This document shows, one piece after another, positions 42,934 through 52,669 of a DNA stretch of 64,000 nt. The stretch's first letter is position 1, and the number at the start of each line of letters is the position of its first letter. Both the position numbers and the translations under genes were made by a program. Location of the stretch: the NCBI RefSeq assembly GCF_026250525.1, contig NZ_CP111043.1:2837501-2901500 (forward strand), in the 5' to 3' direction. Under the pieces are notes generated by a model that saw only the letters and a program-made list of their open reading frames with translations, made no database searches and was not told the origin of the DNA. Source of the stretch: Chondrinema litorale (GTDB taxonomy: Bacteria > Bacteroidota > Bacteroidia > Cytophagales > Flammeovirgaceae).

Positions 42934-44211
42934 ATGGAGAATAATTTCCTATTAAAAATTATTTGTTGGCTAAATGTTATTTTCATTCTGCAATTTTCGG
43001 GTGTGCAATCTGCTTTTGCTCAAGAAAAGAAAGGTGACTGGTGGTATATGGATTATGACTTTGTCAATTACGATGATAACCAGTTATTGTATTTCCAACC
43101 AGATGCTTTAAGTAATTTCTTTACTAAGCTCAACAGGCTTGAGATAAAAAAAGATTGCCAAATTAGTGTTTTCCATATTGGAGACTCTCACATTCAGGCT
43201 GATATGTTTTCTGGTAGAGTGAGAGAGAAATTTATGGAAGATGATCGATTTCCGATGTCTGCCAGAGGTTTTGTGTTTCCCTACAGTGCTGCCAGAACCA
43301 ACAACCCTTATAATTATAAAACTTTCTTCTCAAGTGGATGGACAGGCAAAAGAAGCGTAAGAAGTAAAGACATAAGCCGATGGGGAATTAGTGGAATAAC
43401 TATAGAAACATATACTCCAGGCTCTACTTTTTCACTGCATCCAAATATTGATAACTTCACTTATAACATTAGAAAGGTAAAAGTCTTTTACCCAAACACA
43501 GATCCATCTTCATTTGATATTGTTCCAAAAATAAGTGCTGGAAATTCTGTTTCGGGCTATTTTGTAGGAGACGGATATGTAGAATTTACCTTTCGAAAGC
43601 CTCAAACCTCGGTAGAATTTGTAATTTCTAAAAACAGAGACAGCCAAAGTAAGTTTGTATTACAAGGAGTAACACTTGAAAACACAGATCCGGGAATAGT
43701 TTACAGTGCTTCTGGAGTAAACTCTGCTGATGTAAGCAGTTATTTTCGTTGTCAGGATTTTGAGAAGCAGGCTGCAATACTGTCACCTGATCTAGTAATA
43801 ATATCTTTAGGAACCAACGATGCCTATATGTATGCTTTTAATCAGCAACAGTTTAAAACAAATATGCGCATTTTGGTAAATAAAATAAGACAAGTTTCTC
43901 CTCATACTAATTTTATACTTACCACACCAGCAGATAATTACAGGAGAAGGCGCTATCCTAATAAGAATAATGAAAAAGCCAGACAGGCAATTTTTGAGGT
44001 AGCCAGAGAAATAGGCTTGGCAGTTTGGGATTTATACCATGTAATGGGTGGCTTCGAGTCTATGAATAAATGGTATAGCAACAGCTTGTCTCAAAGAGAT
44101 AAATTGCATTTTACTGGTAAAGGTTATTCTTTGCAAGGTGAATTGTTATATCAGGCAATTAATAATAGCTATCTGCAATACCAGCAATACCTTTCTCAAG
44201 GTGGTAAATAA
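42934..44211 (+). CDS. Secreted SGNH/GDSL-type hydrolase
   Basis: A 425-residue protein with a signal peptide ending near QSAFAQ (residue 30). The SGNH blocks are Ser85 in HIGDSHIQAD, SLGTNDAYM (block III with Asn), and Asp389/His392 in DKLHFTGKGYS. A middle insertion is a beta-sandwich. It shares the GDSx-Q/H-x-D pattern and the ending DLY-VMGG/EAMGG with the preceding gene, so the two are paralogues. It is 105 bases downstream and probably co-transcribed. Substrate unknown, likely an acylated wall or surface glycan. Confidence 0.85.
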   Translation: MENNFLLKIICWLNVIFILQFSGVQSAFAQEKKGDWWYMDYDFVNYDDNQLLYFQPDALSNFFTKLNRLEIKKDCQISVFHIGDSHIQADMFSGRVREKFMEDDRFPMSARGFVFPYSAARTNNPYNYKTFFSSGWTGKRSVRSKDISRWGISGITIETYTPGSTFSLHPNIDNFTYNIRKVKVFYPNTDPSSFDIVPKISAGNSVSGYFVGDGYVEFTFRKPQTSVEFVISKNRDSQSKFVLQGVTLENTDPGIVYSASGVNSADVSSYFRCQDFEKQAAILSPDLVIISLGTNDAYMYAFNQQQFKTNMRILVNKIRQVSPHTNFILTTPADNYRRRRYPNKNNEKARQAIFEVAREIGLAVWDLYHVMGGFESMNKWYSNSLSQRDKLHFTGKGYSLQGELLYQAINNSYLQYQQYLSQGGK

Positions 44212-44540
44212 GATTTACTGAAACTTGGTTGGCTTATTCTCTCTTATCATCAATAAAAAACAGTAGATACTTCTTTCTGAATCAGATTATTTTTATTTTT
44301 CCATAAATTCTGATTATTGGATAATTATTTTAGATAAATCTTTCAATACAGGAATTAGCAAAATTTTTGAGAGTATATTCTCATATTTCAAAAATTATTT
44401 TTTAATCTCAGTACTTTTTGCAGCTGGTTCTCATTATTTAAATAATACAATTTCTTTTTGAACCTAACTAAGAAAGTACTTTTAGCTCAATTTCATTGGA
44501 AGCGAGTTAAGCATATTTCTCTGAAAATATTTTTTTATTT
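44212..44540. other. Intergenic region before the LysM gene
   Basis: 329 very AT-rich bases. The only structure is a loose hairpin, AATCAGA / TCTGATT around 44280-44320. No promoter element of good quality, repeat or small gene was found. Confidence 0.4.
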
Positions 44541-47012
44541 ATGATACATGTTGTCCAGCCTGGAGAAACTTTATATAGCATCGGCAAAAAATATAACCTC
44601 AGTACTACTGAACTTCTCGATTTAAATAATATGAATGCTTATGATACCTTAAGCATTGGACAAAGTTTAATTGTTTCAGAAGGCACAACGAGTAGTGCGA
44701 GTACAAGTAGTTTAAATCCGGGTTTAGGGCAATATTATGCAGTGAGGAGAGGTGATTCTCTATATTCTATTGCAAAAAAATATAATACTACTCCGCAGCA
44801 ACTTTTATTATTAAATGGGTTAAATGCTAACCAGTCAATATATATTGGGCAGCAATTAAAAGTAAAAGCTGATTCTAAACTTAGCGGGAGTACAACTACT
44901 ACAGTACCGACAGTGAGTAGTATTACAGGTAATATTCAATATTATACTGTAAAAACGGGAGACTCTCTTTATGCCATTGCACAAAAGTTTGATACATCTG
45001 CCGATGCAATTCAACAGCAAAATGGATTGAGTGCTTCAACGAGTATTTATCCTGGGCAACGGTTGGTAATTCCAAGTGGTGGTACTCAAACTACCACTAC
45101 ACAAACAGAGCAGTCAGATTATTACACAGTTCAAAAAGGTGACACGCTTTATGCGATAGCGCAGAAGTATAATACGACTCCTCAGTATATTTTACAATTA
45201 AATAACCTGAGTACTCAAAGTCGCTTATACATTGGGCAAGAATTAAAAATAAGAGAGACTACGACTACTAAAGTAACAGAAGCTGCGCCTACTGTAAATA
45301 CACAGACTGAACTTAGTAGTGATGTTTATACAGTACAGCGAGGCGATTCTTTATATGCGATAGCGCAAAAATATGGAACCACACCACAAAAGATTTTGGA
45401 GTTAAATGATCTAGCAGCCAATGCAACTATATATGTAGGGCAGATGCTTAGGGTAAAAGCGCCTTCAAGTCAAGCTCCTGCAAACAATTCTAATTTTCAG
45501 AGCTATACTGTGCAATCGGGAGATTGGTTGGCAAAAATTGCTGATCGCTTCGGTATTACTCCAGAAGAAATAGTACGATTAAATAATATATCTGGTGGAG
45601 CATTGTATGTGGGACAACAATTGTTGATTCCTGCTAAGAAAACAACTTCTGTCCCATCTTATCAAAGTAGCAAAGCTACCAGTATTGAAAAAGCCAGAAG
45701 TATATTCCAGTTACAAGAAGTAAATGGGATTGACATTTTTGGTACTGGTTTACAATCTTCAGTAGGGAAAGTTTATAATAATCTTCCCGCTGACCTTGAA
45801 AAAGTTCAAAACAGACTTATTCAGTTAGGCCTGTTAACTCCAAATCACGGGGAATCGCCTAATGTTTTAAAATCAAGATTAGGCAGTTCGCCAATAGGGC
45901 AGGGGAGTATTCCTAAAACTGTTTCTGCATTGGTAAGTTTCCAGTCTAAGTACAATGTGAGCTACTGGACAAAAAATGACAAGCATGTACAAATGTTGGG
46001 CACAAGCTCTTATACTAGTGGAGTAGTTGCACCCAACGATGTTACTTATAAAGTTTTAAGAGAGTATACAGATTATACTTTGGTAGTTCCTCATCCTACA
46101 CTACAAGGGCAATATATTACTTCTCAGTTTAACAACTTTGTAAGAAGTAGTTATAATGAATACTACAATGGAATCGGTTTTAGAGGCAATTCTATGCCTG
46201 ATATTCCGGTGTCTGTTTTCGAAAGTTTAGGTCTTGATGAAAATATGGCTTTGGGATTAAAATATGTTTCTCATCACGAAGGGAACTTCGATGCTATAAA
46301 TACATACGATAAAGCGAATTTCTCTTGGGGATTCATTCAGTTTGCAGGTAAAGGTGGAAATACTAATGGGTCGCTTTCTGCGGTAATTGCCACCATGAAA
46401 AACAACCAACCGCAATTATTCGCCGAGTTTTTCGAGAAAGTGGGAATCGATGTAGATATCATTACAAGAAATGGCGAAATTCATGATGGTAACCTAAAAG
46501 TATATGACCTACATGCTGTAACTGGTAAGCACGAAACAGAAGGATTAGATGCAGAAATAGCCTTAAAGTCAGACAAGCAATTATATGGTGCTTTTATTAG
46601 AGCAGCATATCACCCTCAATTATATACAGCACAGTTAGAAAGAGCGGTAATTGGTTATGTAAGACCAGCTTTAAGTATTACTACAGACATTAGTACTGGT
46701 GGCTTAAATTTGAGTGGTATTGCTCTTAATAGAATTATTAGTTCTCCTATGGGAAGTGCCCTAATGGTAGACTTAACAGTTAACCAGTGGATTAATAAAA
46801 CTAGGGAAGTGTTTAAATCTGCAATTGAGAAAGTGGCGGCAAGAAGAGGGGTAAATACTGCATCGGGACTACAACAGCTAGATGAGCGTGAAGTTTTACA
46901 GCAAATTATTGCAGATGCAGGTTCAGATGTTAGAATTAAAACGCGTACAACCAGTATTCTTAACAGTACACTTAGTCCACAAAAGCCAGGTTTTGTAGCT
47001 CCACTTGTTTAA
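44541..47012 (+). CDS. Six-LysM protein with a lysozyme-like C-terminal region
   Basis: An 823-residue protein. Six LysM domains fill residues 2-47, 66-112, 130-178, 193-235, 256-300 and 318-362, each with the (Y/V)-x-V-x-x-G-D/E-(S/T)-L start. The C-terminal 450 residues contain a helical peptidoglycan-binding-like part (LEKVQNRLIQLGLL) and the stretch LKYVSHHEGNFDAINTYDKA, with Glu580 and the FSWGFIQF motif resembling lysozyme-fold glycoside hydrolases. The protein begins directly with LysM and has no signal peptide at ATG 44541, so its route out of the cytoplasm is unclear. Confidence 0.8.
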   Translation: MIHVVQPGETLYSIGKKYNLSTTELLDLNNMNAYDTLSIGQSLIVSEGTTSSASTSSLNPGLGQYYAVRRGDSLYSIAKKYNTTPQQLLLLNGLNANQSIYIGQQLKVKADSKLSGSTTTTVPTVSSITGNIQYYTVKTGDSLYAIAQKFDTSADAIQQQNGLSASTSIYPGQRLVIPSGGTQTTTTQTEQSDYYTVQKGDTLYAIAQKYNTTPQYILQLNNLSTQSRLYIGQELKIRETTTTKVTEAAPTVNTQTELSSDVYTVQRGDSLYAIAQKYGTTPQKILELNDLAANATIYVGQMLRVKAPSSQAPANNSNFQSYTVQSGDWLAKIADRFGITPEEIVRLNNISGGALYVGQQLLIPAKKTTSVPSYQSSKATSIEKARSIFQLQEVNGIDIFGTGLQSSVGKVYNNLPADLEKVQNRLIQLGLLTPNHGESPNVLKSRLGSSPIGQGSIPKTVSALVSFQSKYNVSYWTKNDKHVQMLGTSSYTSGVVAPNDVTYKVLREYTDYTLVVPHPTLQGQYITSQFNNFVRSSYNEYYNGIGFRGNSMPDIPVSVFESLGLDENMALGLKYVSHHEGNFDAINTYDKANFSWGFIQFAGKGGNTNGSLSAVIATMKNNQPQLFAEFFEKVGIDVDIITRNGEIHDGNLKVYDLHAVTGKHETEGLDAEIALKSDKQLYGAFIRAAYHPQLYTAQLERAVIGYVRPALSITTDISTGGLNLSGIALNRIISSPMGSALMVDLTVNQWINKTREVFKSAIEKVAARRGVNTASGLQQLDEREVLQQIIADAGSDVRIKTRTTSILNSTLSPQKPGFVAPLV

Positions 47013-47082
47013 TTTTGTTAACCTGTAGTTTGTTTTTATATTCCTATAAGGGCTTTGGCAGTTATCTTGTAAACTCTTATGC

Positions 47083-47457
47083 ATGGAAGCAACAGATACA
47101 GTCTTTACTACCGGAATTATCGACAAGCAAGTATATAGTAGATTAATCGTTTTTGATGACCCCATTTTTTTGCAAGAAATAACTCATGTTTTTACCAATC
47201 AAAGTATAGTTTATCTTGAGCAACTCGATCAGGCATTTGGTAAGAAAGATTTTTTAGAAATTAGAAAAATTTTACATAACCTGCAAAGTAGTTGTGGTAC
47301 AGTAGGAGCATCAAAAATGGTTGCTTCAATATTAAAAATAAGGGCTTTGGCAAAAGCAGAAGAAGTGAAAAATATGGCGGTTTTTATTAAGCAGTTGAAA
47401 AGCAATTATAACGAAACTACTGAAGCCCTAAATCATTTGGTGTCAGTATTGAAATAG
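47083..47457 (+). CDS. Orphan HPt-domain protein
   Basis: A 124-residue helical protein with a histidine phosphotransfer motif: His65 in ILHNLQSSCGTVGASKM, which matches the H-x-L-K-S-S-x-x-x-(L/V)-G pattern except for Gln in place of Lys. HPt proteins relay phosphate between response regulators. No kinase or regulator gene is adjacent. Its last 15 bases overlap the end of the leftward gene at 47443. It follows the LysM gene by 70 bases. Confidence 0.75.
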   Translation: MEATDTVFTTGIIDKQVYSRLIVFDDPIFLQEITHVFTNQSIVYLEQLDQAFGKKDFLEIRKILHNLQSSCGTVGASKMVASILKIRALAKAEEVKNMAVFIKQLKSNYNETTEALNHLVSVLK

Positions 47458-48255
47458 GTCTGTTGCATTATAAAAGTAAATGCTCCCTTCAGAAAAAATC
47501 AATAGTTTATTATTAGAAGAATTGTAAAGCAAGTGCTCAACTGGCTTTTGCATTGATACAGTTTTTTTTGTTTTGAGTGTGTTAGTATCAATTTGTTTAA
47601 TTTCATTTTTAGTTGCCATCCAGATTAAATTATCCGAAACATATTCTGCAATACAGTCTACTGGTTTTTCGAAATTGTTAATTTCGTTTCCAGTTTGATC
47701 TAAAAAATGAATAGATTGATTTGTAGAAACAACTAAATAATGATGGACTTCTTTTATGTAATTTGGGTATTCTGTTTTGCTAAGATGCTGTTTGATAGAA
47801 AAGTTTAAAATCTTTTGGTGCTGAAGTAGAGAATACCTATATACTTCATTAATGCCTTCTTCTAAAAGCCATAAATCTCCATTTCTAGAAGGTGAGGCAC
47901 AGCTTATATTTTCGAATCCGAATTGGTATAGATTAATGGATGATAGTTGGGAGTAGTACCTATCTGTAAAAAGGATTTCCTGAAAATCTCGAAAAAAGAA
48001 GAAGAGTTTGAATGGATTGCTAACATCTAAATAGCTTGCTAGATTTCTGTTTTCTGGAATAAATGATCTTACAAAGTTTCCATCAGATGAGTATTCGGCA
48101 ATTTCTTGGTTTGTTTTTACAATATGAATATTGCCACGACTGTCTAATGCTATTGTTTCAATGTTTTTTGCATCAATTTTCTTTACTGTTTGTGCATTAA
48201 TTGAAAAGGAAATAAAGAACAAAAAGGCAGTAAGATTAAATCGAAAAAAAATCAT
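47443..48255 (-). CDS. Secreted beta-propeller-like hypothetical protein
   Basis: A 270-residue protein with a signal peptide ending in FSINAQ (residue 22). The rest is a series of strand repeats of propeller type (IALDSRGNIHIVKTNQEIAEYS, PSRNGDLWLLEEGINEVYRY, LVVSTNQSIHFLDQTGNEI), as in NHL or WD-like proteins. No enzyme motif is seen. Its ATG shares a base with the stop of the MATE gene (48255), so it is translationally coupled to it. Function unknown. Confidence 0.7.
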   Translation of the reverse strand: MIFFRFNLTAFLFFISFSINAQTVKKIDAKNIETIALDSRGNIHIVKTNQEIAEYSSDGNFVRSFIPENRNLASYLDVSNPFKLFFFFRDFQEILFTDRYYSQLSSINLYQFGFENISCASPSRNGDLWLLEEGINEVYRYSLLQHQKILNFSIKQHLSKTEYPNYIKEVHHYLVVSTNQSIHFLDQTGNEINNFEKPVDCIAEYVSDNLIWMATKNEIKQIDTNTLKTKKTVSMQKPVEHLLYNSSNNKLLIFSEGSIYFYNATDLFQY

Positions 48256-49634
48256 CAGGAAACTAAATTATTAAGCCATTTACCAGAGTTTACACGGTAC
48301 ATCGACCATATCATTTTCACAGTTTCTTCAGCTACTAGCATACTTAAAACCATAATAAGTGGCCATTCCAATATAAATGCGGTAATAAATGCAAGAGGAA
48401 CACCCACTCCCCACATTGTAACCAGATCAATCATAAAAATATATTTGGTATCTCCTCCACTTCTTAAAATACCAAACATGGTAGTCATATTAAAAAGTTT
48501 TAAAAACATCATACAGCCTAATAAAAGAATAATCTGTCTGCTAAGTGCCAATGCTTCATCAGAAATATTATCAAAAAATAACACTGCCAAAGGGTAGCAG
48601 GAGATGAGTAGAATTCCTGCTGCAATACCACCCAATGGAATTAGCAACATAAACAATTTTGCAGTTTTAAATGCTTCTTCAGGTTTTTCTGCACCAAGTT
48701 GGTTTCCTAAAATAATAGTGCATGCAGCACCAAATCCCACAAAAAATTGAATAAAAATTCCTTCTAGAGGTTCGAGCATACTCATTGCGGCAAGCTCATT
48801 AGCTCCTATGTATCCATATATGATATAATAAGCAAAAACTCCCATAGACCAAGAAAGCTCACTCATAACTATTGGAGATGCAGTCTTAAGCAGTAATTTA
48901 ATTTTCTTTTTTACAAAGCTTTCTTTAAAGTAATAAAGGTGGTTGACTATGAGTGGATATTTTTTATAATGGATGATTAAAAGAAGAATAGCCAACTCTA
49001 AACATTTTGAAAGTACAGTAGCTATTGCTGCACCTTTAACCCCCATAGCAGAAAATCCGAAATGCCCGAATATTAATAAGTAGTTTAAAAAGGTATTTAA
49101 AATGATTCCTATCAGGCCAGCAATCATAGGTAAAATAGAATGATGAATACTTCTCAACATTGCTCCATAAACCAGTACTATACCTGTAAGCATATGGAAT
49201 AGGCAAGAAGTTTTGATGTATATTTCTCCCTCGGCGATAATTGCTGGATTGTCTGACAACAAATGCATTACTTCTTCTGAGTAGAAAAAAGCTATACCTA
49301 TTAGGGGAATGGTAAATAAAAGAGAAACAGTTAGGGTAATTAATAGTACAGATATGTATTGAGTCTTGTCTTTTTTTCCAAAATATTGTGCGGCTAATAT
49401 TCCTGCACCACTTGCCAAGCCACCCAATATATGTATGCTTACAAAGAAAGATTTACTTACCAAACCAACTGCAGCGAGTTGGATTGTGCCTAATTGGCCC
49501 ACCATAGCAACATCAACCAGACTAAATGAGGCTGTAAGCATTTGTTGGAGGGAGATGGGTAATGCTAAATGTATGAGCTTTTTAAGAAATGCTTTATCTA
49601 CTTTGCTACTTATCTGTTTTAAATTTGTAATCAT
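48255..49634 (-). CDS. MATE-family efflux transporter
   Basis: A 459-residue membrane protein with twelve helices in two MatE halves. The N-terminal half has LALPISLQQMLTASFSLVDVAMVGQLG, and the second half begins near KLLLKTASPIVMSELSWSMG. These proteins export drugs, bile acids or metabolites by Na+ or H+ antiport. The substrate is not predictable. It overlaps the propeller-like gene by one base on the same strand. Confidence 0.92.
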   Translation of the reverse strand: MITNLKQISSKVDKAFLKKLIHLALPISLQQMLTASFSLVDVAMVGQLGTIQLAAVGLVSKSFFVSIHILGGLASGAGILAAQYFGKKDKTQYISVLLITLTVSLLFTIPLIGIAFFYSEEVMHLLSDNPAIIAEGEIYIKTSCLFHMLTGIVLVYGAMLRSIHHSILPMIAGLIGIILNTFLNYLLIFGHFGFSAMGVKGAAIATVLSKCLELAILLLIIHYKKYPLIVNHLYYFKESFVKKKIKLLLKTASPIVMSELSWSMGVFAYYIIYGYIGANELAAMSMLEPLEGIFIQFFVGFGAACTIILGNQLGAEKPEEAFKTAKLFMLLIPLGGIAAGILLISCYPLAVLFFDNISDEALALSRQIILLLGCMMFLKLFNMTTMFGILRSGGDTKYIFMIDLVTMWGVGVPLAFITAFILEWPLIMVLSMLVAEETVKMIWSMYRVNSGKWLNNLVS

Positions 49635-49647
49635 TTAAGAATAAAAA

Positions 49648-49680
49648 ATGCCTGCAAAAGAAATCAATTTTTGCAGGCAT
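49648..49680 (-). terminator. Intrinsic terminator of the TPR gene
   Basis: ATGCCTGCAAAA (49648-49659) and TTTTGCAGGCAT (49669-49680) form a perfect 12-bp stem. On the minus strand TTTTTTA follows directly, so it terminates the leftward TPR gene and lies between it and the MATE gene. Confidence 0.88.
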
Positions 49681-49735
49681 AAAAAACAGTATGTAATGTA
49701 TAATGAGATTAAAAACAGCAAATTATTTTAAAATG

Positions 49736-51079
49736 CTATTCAGCAGCTTGATTATCAGCAGTATCAATATGCATTAATTCGTATTCGTACTGTGCTACTG
49801 TACCAAAAGGTCCTTTAATTGATTTTGCAAAAGCTTCTTTTGCCTTATCAAAATCATTTTGAGTGCGGAACATAACACCTGCAGCAAAATTATATTTCAC
49901 CATCTCTAAAGGAGTAATGTTTGCATCAAGTATAAGTTTTTCAAGAATAACTAGCCCATCAGCAGTTTTGTCAGTTTTATGTAAAGCCATACTTTTCATC
50001 AATAGAATATTTCTGGCATTTAAAGCTTTTGAAAGGCATTCATCTGCTACTTTAATAGACTCTTCGTATTTCTTAGAACTCAAAAGAAGTTCTATTACTG
50101 TCTCGTAAAGTTTTACTGCTTTCTTAGAATCTTCTTCACCTTCAATGGCTTTTTTGTAATAATCTATGGCTTTTTGAGGATGAGTTTCAGCTTTAATTGC
50201 TATTTCAGCAAGTAACTGATTAGTTGAAGGATGTTCTTCATCTATCTTTAATGCCTCTTTAAGCATTTCATCTGCTTTGCTCAAATCATAAATTTGAGAG
50301 TAGCAAGAACCGAGGTTGTAGAAATAGTCAGGAGTAAGTTTTGCAATTAAAGCTTTAAACGGACCAAAGTCTGCTTTTAAGAAAGCCTGCTCTTTTTTCT
50401 CGTAATTTTTTAAATAGTGGTAAGCGTAACCAAGCTCATAATAAAACTTAGCATATACTTTAGGGTCTTCTGATGAAATAGTACTTGTAGCAGATTCCAT
50501 GCTTTTCTTAGCATCTTCGTAATTGCCTAAAGCATTATTTACCTGTGCAGAATAGTAAAGTGTTTCAAGGTCTGTTTTATCAAGTGCTAAAGATTTATCT
50601 GTATATTCTTTCGCTTTTTCAAATTGCTTTTTCTTGATATAATAACCTGCTACTTTAAGTAAAGTAATTTGTTTTTCTTTTACATTTTCCTCAGCTTCTG
50701 CTAATCTCTCTAAAGATTCAATTACTTTGTCACTATTCTCAGCTTGACTGTACATTTTAACAAGCAGGTTATAAGCTTGTGTGTTCTTTTTATCTAATTC
50801 AACAGTTCTTTCAATCACCTCAATGGCTTTTACCATATTCTTTTGTGCATAATAGGTAAGTCCTTTTGCATAATGAACTCTTGAAATAGTATCACTAATT
50901 GCCAGTGCATAATCATATTCGAGTAAAGCTTTATCATATTGTCTGGCTTTTCTCATCATTTCACCTTTTTTATAAAACTCTTCGATTGCATCAGCCTTTG
51001 TTGCTTGATGTTCTTCTTGAGCATATAGGTGAATAACCTGACATAGTAATAACATTAAAAGAAATAAATAAGATTTCAT
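49736..51079 (-). CDS. Secreted TPR-repeat protein
   Basis: A 447-residue protein with a signal peptide ending near HLYAQ (residue 20) and about ten tetratricopeptide repeats to the C-terminus, for example AIEVIERTVELDKKNTQAYN, AKEYTDKSLALDKTDLETLY and ADEMLKEALKIDEEHPSTNQ. Lys/Glu-rich helices make it strongly charged. TPR proteins are scaffolds for protein complexes; a periplasmic role is expected here. It is transcribed alone. Confidence 0.85.
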   Translation of the reverse strand: MKSYLFLLMLLLCQVIHLYAQEEHQATKADAIEEFYKKGEMMRKARQYDKALLEYDYALAISDTISRVHYAKGLTYYAQKNMVKAIEVIERTVELDKKNTQAYNLLVKMYSQAENSDKVIESLERLAEAEENVKEKQITLLKVAGYYIKKKQFEKAKEYTDKSLALDKTDLETLYYSAQVNNALGNYEDAKKSMESATSTISSEDPKVYAKFYYELGYAYHYLKNYEKKEQAFLKADFGPFKALIAKLTPDYFYNLGSCYSQIYDLSKADEMLKEALKIDEEHPSTNQLLAEIAIKAETHPQKAIDYYKKAIEGEEDSKKAVKLYETVIELLLSSKKYEESIKVADECLSKALNARNILLMKSMALHKTDKTADGLVILEKLILDANITPLEMVKYNFAAGVMFRTQNDFDKAKEAFAKSIKGPFGTVAQYEYELMHIDTADNQAAE

Positions 51080-51553
51080 GGTAAAGTTTTTACTGAGTAT
51101 ATAGACTGTTAATGGTTGTAAACTTTGAAAAGGTTTATGTAATAATGTTGGAAGGCTATTTTTATGATGTAATCGAGCCTTTTTTTATCTACTTTAATTT
51201 TAAAAAGATGGAAAAAGTGAAGAGCTAATAAATTTAGTAAGTATATAATCGAAAAATTACTTGCCGATTTATAAGTAAGAATACTTGTAGGAAGTACACT
51301 TTTAATATTTTATTATAAAAAGATGTGCGTGTTAGTAGGGTAAAAGCTGCTGTTTATACAGGGAAATATGATTTATTATTACAGTTAAAACGATTAAGAA
51401 GTTGTTTAGCAGCCTAATAACAACATTAGGGTGGTAAAAAACGCCTCTTGGCGAATACATAAATTCATCAGCATAAATTAGCACCTCTAATGTTTAAATT
51501 TGTATTGGAGCATATTGTGAAAATGCAATTGCAAAATTCATTATAATACTTGG
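51080..51553. other. Divergent intergenic region before the RND operon
   Basis: 474 bases, the longest non-coding stretch of the window. AAGGCT 51152-51157 / AGCCTT 51176-51181 followed by six T looks like a weak terminator on the plus strand with no gene before it. TAAATTTG at 51495-51502 matches the -7 consensus exactly and lies about 55 bases before the adaptor start, but has no well-placed TTG. A short CGCC-TCTT-GGCG hairpin is near 51442. No small gene is apparent. Confidence 0.45.
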
Positions 51554-51556
51554 TTG

Positions 51557-52624
51557 ATGAAATTAAATACTAAAACAATCTCTATTGGTCTAATTGTAAT
51601 TATTGTTGCAACATTGGTAATTGCCAAGATGGATTTTTCTCAGGCTGAAGACGGTCAATCTGTAACCACTTCTGGCAAAGAAAATAAAGGCATATTTGTA
51701 AGAGCGATGGAGATAAGTAAAGAAACAATTGAAGAAAGACTTGTTTCTAAGGGTTCAATTATTCCTAATGAGGAAGTAATGATAACCAGTGAATCTTCTG
51801 GAAAAGTAACATCTATTTCTTTTAACGAAGGTGATATTGTTAAAAAAGGACAGCTACTAGTTACGCTTGATGACAGAGAACTTGTTTCAGAATTAGAGAA
51901 GTATAAGCACGAACGTGATTTTTTAGAAAAAAAATCTGAGAGAGAGAAAAAACTGAATGAAAGAGGAGGGATAAGCGATGAGCAATATGAAGAAACTATT
52001 AGAGATTTACAAACCACTATTTCAGAAATTGATCTGATAAATACGCAAATCGACAAGAAAAAAATAAGAGCTCCATTTTCTGGTAAAATCGGTTTAAGAT
52101 ATATAAGTGAAGGTAGTTACATTACTCCTTCTGATGTAATTGCAGGTTTAGTTGATGCGAGTACTATTAAGATTGATTTTACTTTGCCAGAGAAATACAT
52201 GGCAAAAATTAAAACAGGTACAGATATTCACTTTAGTGTAGATGGTACTGACGAAGATTTTTCAGGTAAAATATATGCTATTGAGCCTAAAATTGATGTA
52301 TCTACCAGAACGATATCTTTAAGAGCAAAAGCGCAAAATACAAATGGGAGAATCCTTCCGGGTGCATTTGCCAATATTACAATTATACTTAATCGCATAG
52401 AAAATACTTTGTGTGTTCCTACCGAAGCTATAATTCCTGAGATGAATACCAAAAGAGTATTCTTGTCTAGAAACGGAAAGGCAGAATCTGTAGAAGTAGA
52501 AACTGGTTTACGCTTACCTGAAAAAATTCAGATTGTAAATGGATTAAATGAAGGTGACTCTGTAGTAATTTCTGGTATTTTACAAATCAGAAATGGCTCA
52601 AGTTTAAATGTATTACCAGAGTAA
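51557..52624 (+). CDS. RND efflux periplasmic adaptor (membrane fusion protein)
   Basis: A 355-residue adaptor. An N-terminal anchor (residues 6-22) is followed by the biotinyl-lipoyl half-motifs (VTSISFNEGDIVKKGQLLVTLDD and KIRAPFSGKIGLRYISEGSYI), a short helical hairpin (about 108-160), and the barrel domains. I chose ATG 51557; the TTG at 51554 only adds one Met. It links the inner-membrane pump to an outer-membrane channel. The pump gene follows 45 bases later. No tolC-type gene is near. Confidence 0.92.
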   Translation: MKLNTKTISIGLIVIIVATLVIAKMDFSQAEDGQSVTTSGKENKGIFVRAMEISKETIEERLVSKGSIIPNEEVMITSESSGKVTSISFNEGDIVKKGQLLVTLDDRELVSELEKYKHERDFLEKKSEREKKLNERGGISDEQYEETIRDLQTTISEIDLINTQIDKKKIRAPFSGKIGLRYISEGSYITPSDVIAGLVDASTIKIDFTLPEKYMAKIKTGTDIHFSVDGTDEDFSGKIYAIEPKIDVSTRTISLRAKAQNTNGRILPGAFANITIILNRIENTLCVPTEAIIPEMNTKRVFLSRNGKAESVEVETGLRLPEKIQIVNGLNEGDSVVISGILQIRNGSSLNVLPE

Positions 52625-52669
52625 AAAGTCCCTACTATTTTTTTTCTGAATAGCCTTAAAATTTAATAT

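Noticed and set aside
44541..45630. Repetitive sequence that might be read as a DNA repeat array
   Set aside because: The repetition is at protein level (LysM domains with diverged DNA and variable linkers), with no regular spacer/repeat structure as in CRISPR.
51655..52056. 133-codon frame antisense to the RND adaptor gene
   Set aside because: Low-complexity Ser/Leu-rich translation within a clear coding gene; a shadow frame.
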